From: Pagrus major
Lineage: Eukaryota > Chordata > Actinopteri > Spariformes > Sparidae
Direction: 5' to 3'
NCBI RefSeq assembly: GCF_040436345.1
Contig: NC_133230.1
Span: 24,128,197 to 24,192,196 of the forward strand
DNA: 64,000 bases
Translations under genes and position numbers: made by a program
Notes under the pieces: model-generated
Told to the model about the DNA's origin: nothing
The model's input: the letters and a program-made list of their open reading frames with translations, nothing else
The model's database searches: none
Shown: positions 59,855 to 64,000 of the stretch, one piece after another
Layout of the letters: each line of letters begins with the position of its first letter
How positions within the stretch are numbered: position 1 is the first letter of the stretch

Positions 59855-62568
59855 ATGCCTTACATGTTCATCAGCACGCAGATCCGGCTGGTGTGTATCC
59901 TGCGTGTGTGAATGACTCGTGTGGTGCGTTCAGAGGAGGCGCGCTCGAGTTGGACATTCAGGGGATTTATTGATTTGGCAGAGCGACACAGCGCATGTTA
60001 CTTATCAATAACGGTGGCAGGTTAAAGTTATGCATTGGCCTGTAATATTGTGCATGCATGGAAAACAACAAACAGGCTACGAGCGGAGCAGCGTGCTTGT
60101 GCTTGTGTTGTTGTCTTTTTCTTTTTCTTTTTTTTGCCATGGTGCCCTAAATTAAAAACACATGTTGCCCAGTTGTCGGCCTGCGCATGTTCATTCTGTT
60201 GTCTGCACGGCTCGAGCAGCCTAATTCCTCAGCCTCAGAGGTAGTGGATGATCTATTTTTAGGCTGGCCAGTTATTACAGATTATGATCCGCACCTGCCA
60301 GAGGGCTGCAGGTGTAGCCGCTGATATGCAGCCAGTTCCTGCACAAATAACAGATATTGTGCGGCAAAGCAATCACTTCTCAGTTCATCTTAAGCAAACC
60401 ATCAGCCGTTCAGTTAATGTACATAATTACTTCTTACAGGAGAACGGTCCAACAAATGTGGGAGATGAATATTCTGATCCAGCTGTGATGAATTACCTGG
60501 GAGCAAGGAAAACAACCATGCTGGGAAACAATTTGTGAGTATTGAAAAGCAGCTCTGTTAGTAAATGTGGCAGGTAACTAGTCAAGCCTGAGCAATACCG
60601 TAAGAAAGAAGGTGAAGTGAGAGGTGTAGTGTAGGTAGTTTAGTTGGACTAAAGGCATCACCCACAAAAACACCAAGACTTAAAGGGTAACCCCACCAAT
60701 TTTACACATTAAAGGAGGCATATTATATTCATCTTCATGTTCATAATTTTATCATGGGTTACTACTAGAATAACTTTACATGCTTTAGTGCTCAAAAAAC
60801 ACATCACTTTTCATATTGTCCAGTGCTGCAGCACTGTAGCTCCTGTCTCTTTAAGGCCCATCTTCCTGAATACCCAGTCTCCTCTAATTGGTCACCTCAC
60901 ACATGCCCGACCCATCCTCAAAAACAGTGCAGCTGTGCTGAATCAATTCTTGCGTGCCAAACTAGACACTAGGCATAAATTATGCAAATATGTGACATGG
61001 TGACGTCAACAGAGTTAAAGGCGGGACTACGGTCAAGGCATTTCAGGAGCAGGGCTTTCTGTTGGAGAGAGGAGCTTCTGTTGGTGTGGACTTTGACCTT
61101 TTTCAGATCTTTTACATGCACAAGAACAAATATGAAACATTGAAAGAAAGGAAAAAAACGAAAAAGGTGTCCTTTAAAGTGTGTTTGCAGGTCTTGATGA
61201 GTGCTAATGTGTATGTGTATATGTGAAAAAGTAAGATAAAGTATTTTGTGGCTCCAGAGGAAGCTGAATTTCATCTAAAAACATTCCCTCCAGTGATCAC
61301 TCCGTGGCTATGTTGCATTGTGGGTAATGTAGGCACCAGGTTTTGAGAAGCAGTCCACTGGTCGAGTATTGCACTCCTATAACACTGTTGGAGTCATTAT
61401 GGATAGTTTAAAATCCAGCAGAACCAGAAATAACGGCCCTTTAATCCACATTACCCACGATGCATCTTAGCCACTGAGTACCATCACTGGAGCCACAAAA
61501 GGCTTTACACTTCTTTTTTTCACATATACAGCAGAACTCTCCAAGACCTGTTGACACACTTTAGTGTGTACAATTGGAGGTGTTACCCTTTAAAGGTACA
61601 AACTGTGAAGTTTTTGACCATAGAGCTGTGGAGCAGTGTTTGTAAGGGGGGTCTGCATCTTGTTAGCATCTCCTCCACGCACACAACACTCTACTTTCAA
61701 AGGTTTTACATTATTCCACTGATCAACATTTGGTGTGAAGCGCCTACAAATAAAGCTAATTAAAACAAAGGCAAACAAGAAGACTGGGAACAAGCAAACA
61801 CATTTGTAAACAATGTTCATTTTAAATTATTCCAGAAACTATCTCTTCAAATGTTTTATGAGAAAGGGAATGTATTTAACCCTTTTAATAGGTCTCACAG
61901 ACACGCACAATGTGTTTTGTTGAGAAACAGCAAATGTAAACAAAAAACTCCACAGGGTACTGTACCTTTAAAGTTCCCTCACAGGATGAAGAACTTCTAT
62001 CCTGATTTGATCAAGTAGTAAACTGTTATGTGTAAACTGTCCTCACACACATGCCGAATCAACTCCCAGGTGTGCTGTAAATGTGCTTGCACCGGGCCAT
62101 ATTTCCATATTTAGGCACTTAACGCTGGTGTTTCTTTCATTTCTGGCAAAAAACGTGTACATATTGACGACAGAGCTGAGATCAGGTCACATGGTTGAGG
62201 TTCTGCTGCTCTACAGATTTTAGAATAAACCATTCAAGCTGATGGAATACAGATCAGGGAAGTGTTGTCATTGGCAATCTGATTCAAATGCTGCTGGGAA
62301 ATGAAGCAAGGTGTGGAAGGAAGTGAACAAGCACCAGAACAATTAACAGCATTCTACTTTCCCAGCAAAGTTTACTGAAAGACAGAGAAATCCCACATCT
62401 GTGGAAAGTGAAATTACTTTGTGTTTATGCACATTTAGTTCTGAGTACCATGTGGATGACCCGCCTCGCCTGGTGTTGGACAAGCTGGAGAAGATCGGCT
62501 TCCGCGTGCTGACGATGACGGGGGTGGGACAGACGCTGGTGTGGTGCCTCCACAAGGAGACGGAGTGA
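59855..62568 (+). CDS. gchfr: GTP cyclohydrolase 1 feedback regulatory protein (GFRP)
   Basis: Three coding exons: 59855-59890, 60440-60534 and 62439-62568, with GT/AG junctions (GTGTGT, GTGAGT; ACAG, TTAG). They join in phase to an 86-residue protein beginning MPYMFISTQIRL and ending LVWCLHKETE. The known vertebrate protein is 84 residues and shares MPY..ISTQIR, GPT.VGDE.SDP, LGNNF.EY.VDDPPR and VLDKLE..GFRVL.MTGVGQTLVWCLHKE, so identity is certain; there is a small extra TE at the C-terminus. GFRP forms a pentamer that binds GTP cyclohydrolase 1, mediating feedback inhibition by tetrahydrobiopterin and stimulation by phenylalanine. Exon 1 is short (12 codons). Intron 1 is 549 bp; intron 2 is 1,904 bp and stuffed with MITEs. 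No neighbour in the window belongs to the same pathway. Confidence 0.96.
60680..61593. mobile_element. Foldback MITE in gchfr intron 2 (outer element, interrupted)
   Basis: Left end AGGGTAACCCCACCAATTTT (from 60684) and right end, reverse-complemented, AGGGTAACACCTCCAATTGT (to 61589) are inverted repeats flanked by TTAA at 60680-60683 and 61590-61593. After removing the inner insertion (60,713-61,177) the arms realign continuously (TGTGTTTGCAGGTCTTG left; TGTGTCAACAGGTCTTG right), then GTGGCTCCAG and GCATTGTGGGTAATGT against GCATCGTGGGTAATGT. Reconstructed length is about 440 bp, nearly all of it inverted repeat. Confidence 0.85.
60709..61177 (-). mobile_element. MITE nested inside the outer foldback element
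   Basis: A 461-bp body (60713-61173) sits between two TTAA copies (60709-60712, 61174-61177), with short end repeats AGGAGGCA / AGGACACC. Excising it plus one TTAA restores the outer element's arm. It is homologous, in opposite orientation, to the MITE at 50,484-50,995. No transposase. Confidence 0.85.
61590..61971. mobile_element. Third MITE abutting the foldback element in gchfr intron 2
   Basis: Body 61594-61967 has inverted ends AGGTACAAACTGTGAAGTTTTT and, from the right, AGGTACAGTACCCTGTGGAGT. TTAA flanks both sides, and the left TTAA is shared with the outer foldback element, so the two elements are directly adjacent. Confidence 0.8.
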
Positions 62569-63085
62569 TCGGAGTGTTGACTGTACCAAAATACCTGCAA
62601 TATTCTGCAAAACACGGATATGTTGAAAGTTTACATTTCTTTGTGTTAAATTTTGAATTTTACGTATTGAAAACACTTTTGCTTTTGGTCTGCCTCGGTT
62701 TAGGCACATAAACCACTTGGTTAGGGTTAGGAAAACATGTTTTTTGTTCCAACGTCTCATAAGACAATATCAAGTTTTGTTACCAAAACATTGCTGGAAA
62801 ATGTCCCAGCTGTCAGTAGTCCCTCCACATACCTAATATAAACGTAATGTGATACGTTTGATACGACACGTCGTTGAAATGTTGATATGATTTCAAATTT
62901 GGATGAATCCGTGGTTTGCAGAATCGTAAAATGCCTAAAATAAGCCTTTAAAACGATGACTGAATTGTGATGAAGAACTTGGTCAACTTTTTTTTAAAAA
63001 CTCTGCTTCACCGCTCTACATTCAACACACTGACGGCTGCTAAATCAGCCCTTTGTCAAGTGTAAATAAAGTTTGAGAGTATCCC
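62569..63085 (+). other. gchfr 3'UTR with poly(A) signal
   Basis: AATAAA at 63065-63070, followed by a G/T-containing stretch, is the likely cleavage signal. No competing downstream exon is seen. Confidence 0.55.
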
Positions 63086-64000
63086 AGACGTAAGGTTTCA
63101 GATTACCTTCAATAGGTGACAGGTCACCAATATCAGGGGAACATCGAACTACATTCCAGAGATTATACCAGACCCTTTTCCCATATTGTTCGCTGTTTAC
63201 TAGTGGTGACCAAGTGTAGGGAGTGAGGGCCAGTTGTACTGTTTATATGTCATTTGGTAGTAGGTCTTAATTAAAGTAATGGTTGTAAATTCAGCCTATG
63301 CAAAAGGCCTCACCCAAGTAAATGAACTAGTATGCTTGATAGATTTGTACTTGGAGCATTGTGAAAGGATGTTTTTGAAAGTGTATCATATGCTCATGAT
63401 TAAATGATGTAATGATGTGGTGTGCTTGTGTACTTATTAATTAAAGAAAACAATTTAAAACCCTTATTAGATTAACCACAGACAAAATGGAACACATGTA
63501 CAGTAGATAGTCTTTTGATAATAACCCATAAAACAGACATTAAACAAACATCACATATAAAAAATGATTTTGATAGAGCCCTCGCAGCTCTGTGGCACCT
63601 TGCAATGATGCTGCATTCCCAAAGATGAGGCACTTGTACTGCGGGCACGCAGAGTGCAAGAGTCTGCCTGTGAGAGCCAAAAAACACTGGGTGGTTTCAT
63701 TACAGCCCCAGGTCTGCCAGCACATGTCTGGGGCCAGCCCGGATCACTAACCCGCAAACCAGAAACCCTGCCAGCCAGCTCCGAGCCAAACTCGTACCAG
63801 TCCTGCTGCCTCACACATGACTTAGCTTCCACCTCCGCATTGATGATCAAAAAATGCTGGTGCTTCCCAGCTCTGGAGATTCCAGAAAGTGTTTGCACAC
63901 ACCAAGAGGACAAGTTTGATTTGGGCAATGTAAGAAAAAGGGTACGATGAAGCTGCAGAGGCTCTGCTGTAGGCCTAATCTCTGATAGGACGGATCATAC
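63086..64000. other. Gene-free right flank
   Basis: AT-rich to about 63,560, then a GC-richer block (63,570-63,960) with open frames on both strands that match nothing I recognise. It may be regulatory or part of a neighbouring gene beyond the window; nothing in the sequence decides this. Confidence 0.3.

Noticed and set aside
63551-63928. 125-codon minus-strand frame at the right edge
   Set aside because: Open on both strands in a GC-richer block, no known domain; cannot be supported as a gene.
1-64000. CRISPR arrays, operons, phage or bacterial mobile elements
   Set aside because: No regularly spaced repeats or bacterial-type gene clusters; the sequence is eukaryotic with spliced genes.

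Overview
The window reads as nuclear DNA of a ray-finned (teleost, probably percomorph) fish. The evidence is a tandem pair of single-exon CYP1C cytochrome P450 genes (a subfamily kept in fish and absent from mammals), a spliced adhesion GPCR with introns of only 76-77 bp, a spliced GTP-cyclohydrolase feedback regulator gene, and many short foldback transposons and microsatellites. There is no bacterial gene organisation; most open frames in the window are chance or shadow frames.

Layout. 1-822: last four coding exons, all plus strand, of an adhesion GPCR of the ADGRG type; its 3'UTR runs to about 1.98 kb and carries a 170-bp foldback MITE. 2-18 kb: no gene seen, but dispersed repeats and several runs of the AHR/ARNT core TNGCGTG (1.2-3.6 kb, and a tight triplet at 17.24 kb). 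18.28-19.5 kb: wreck of a Ty3/Gypsy-type retrotransposon pol. 19.7-26.8 kb: repeats, hairpins, a C-rich island and a compound microsatellite. 26.85-33.3 kb: two CYP1C genes head to tail, each with the same promoter block. 33.6-59.7 kb: about 26 kb without a recognisable gene. 59.86-62.57 kb: gchfr, three coding exons, with a cluster of nested and abutting MITEs in its second intron. 62.6-64 kb: its 3'UTR and flank.

The genes do not form an operon-like system. The two P450s are microsomal monooxygenases expected to be AHR-inducible. GCHFR tunes tetrahydrobiopterin synthesis. The GPCR is a cell-surface receptor. The most informative sequence-level observations are: a mosaic identity pattern between the two CYP1C genes that suggests gene conversion at both ends with a diverged middle; a promoter block of about 90 bp kept in both paralogs; XRE clusters far upstream; and a consistent TTAA flank on otherwise different MITE families, including one MITE inserted inside another. 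I did not find a clearly new biological system. CYP1C1/CYP1C2 numbering, enhancer claims and repeat family names need database comparison.
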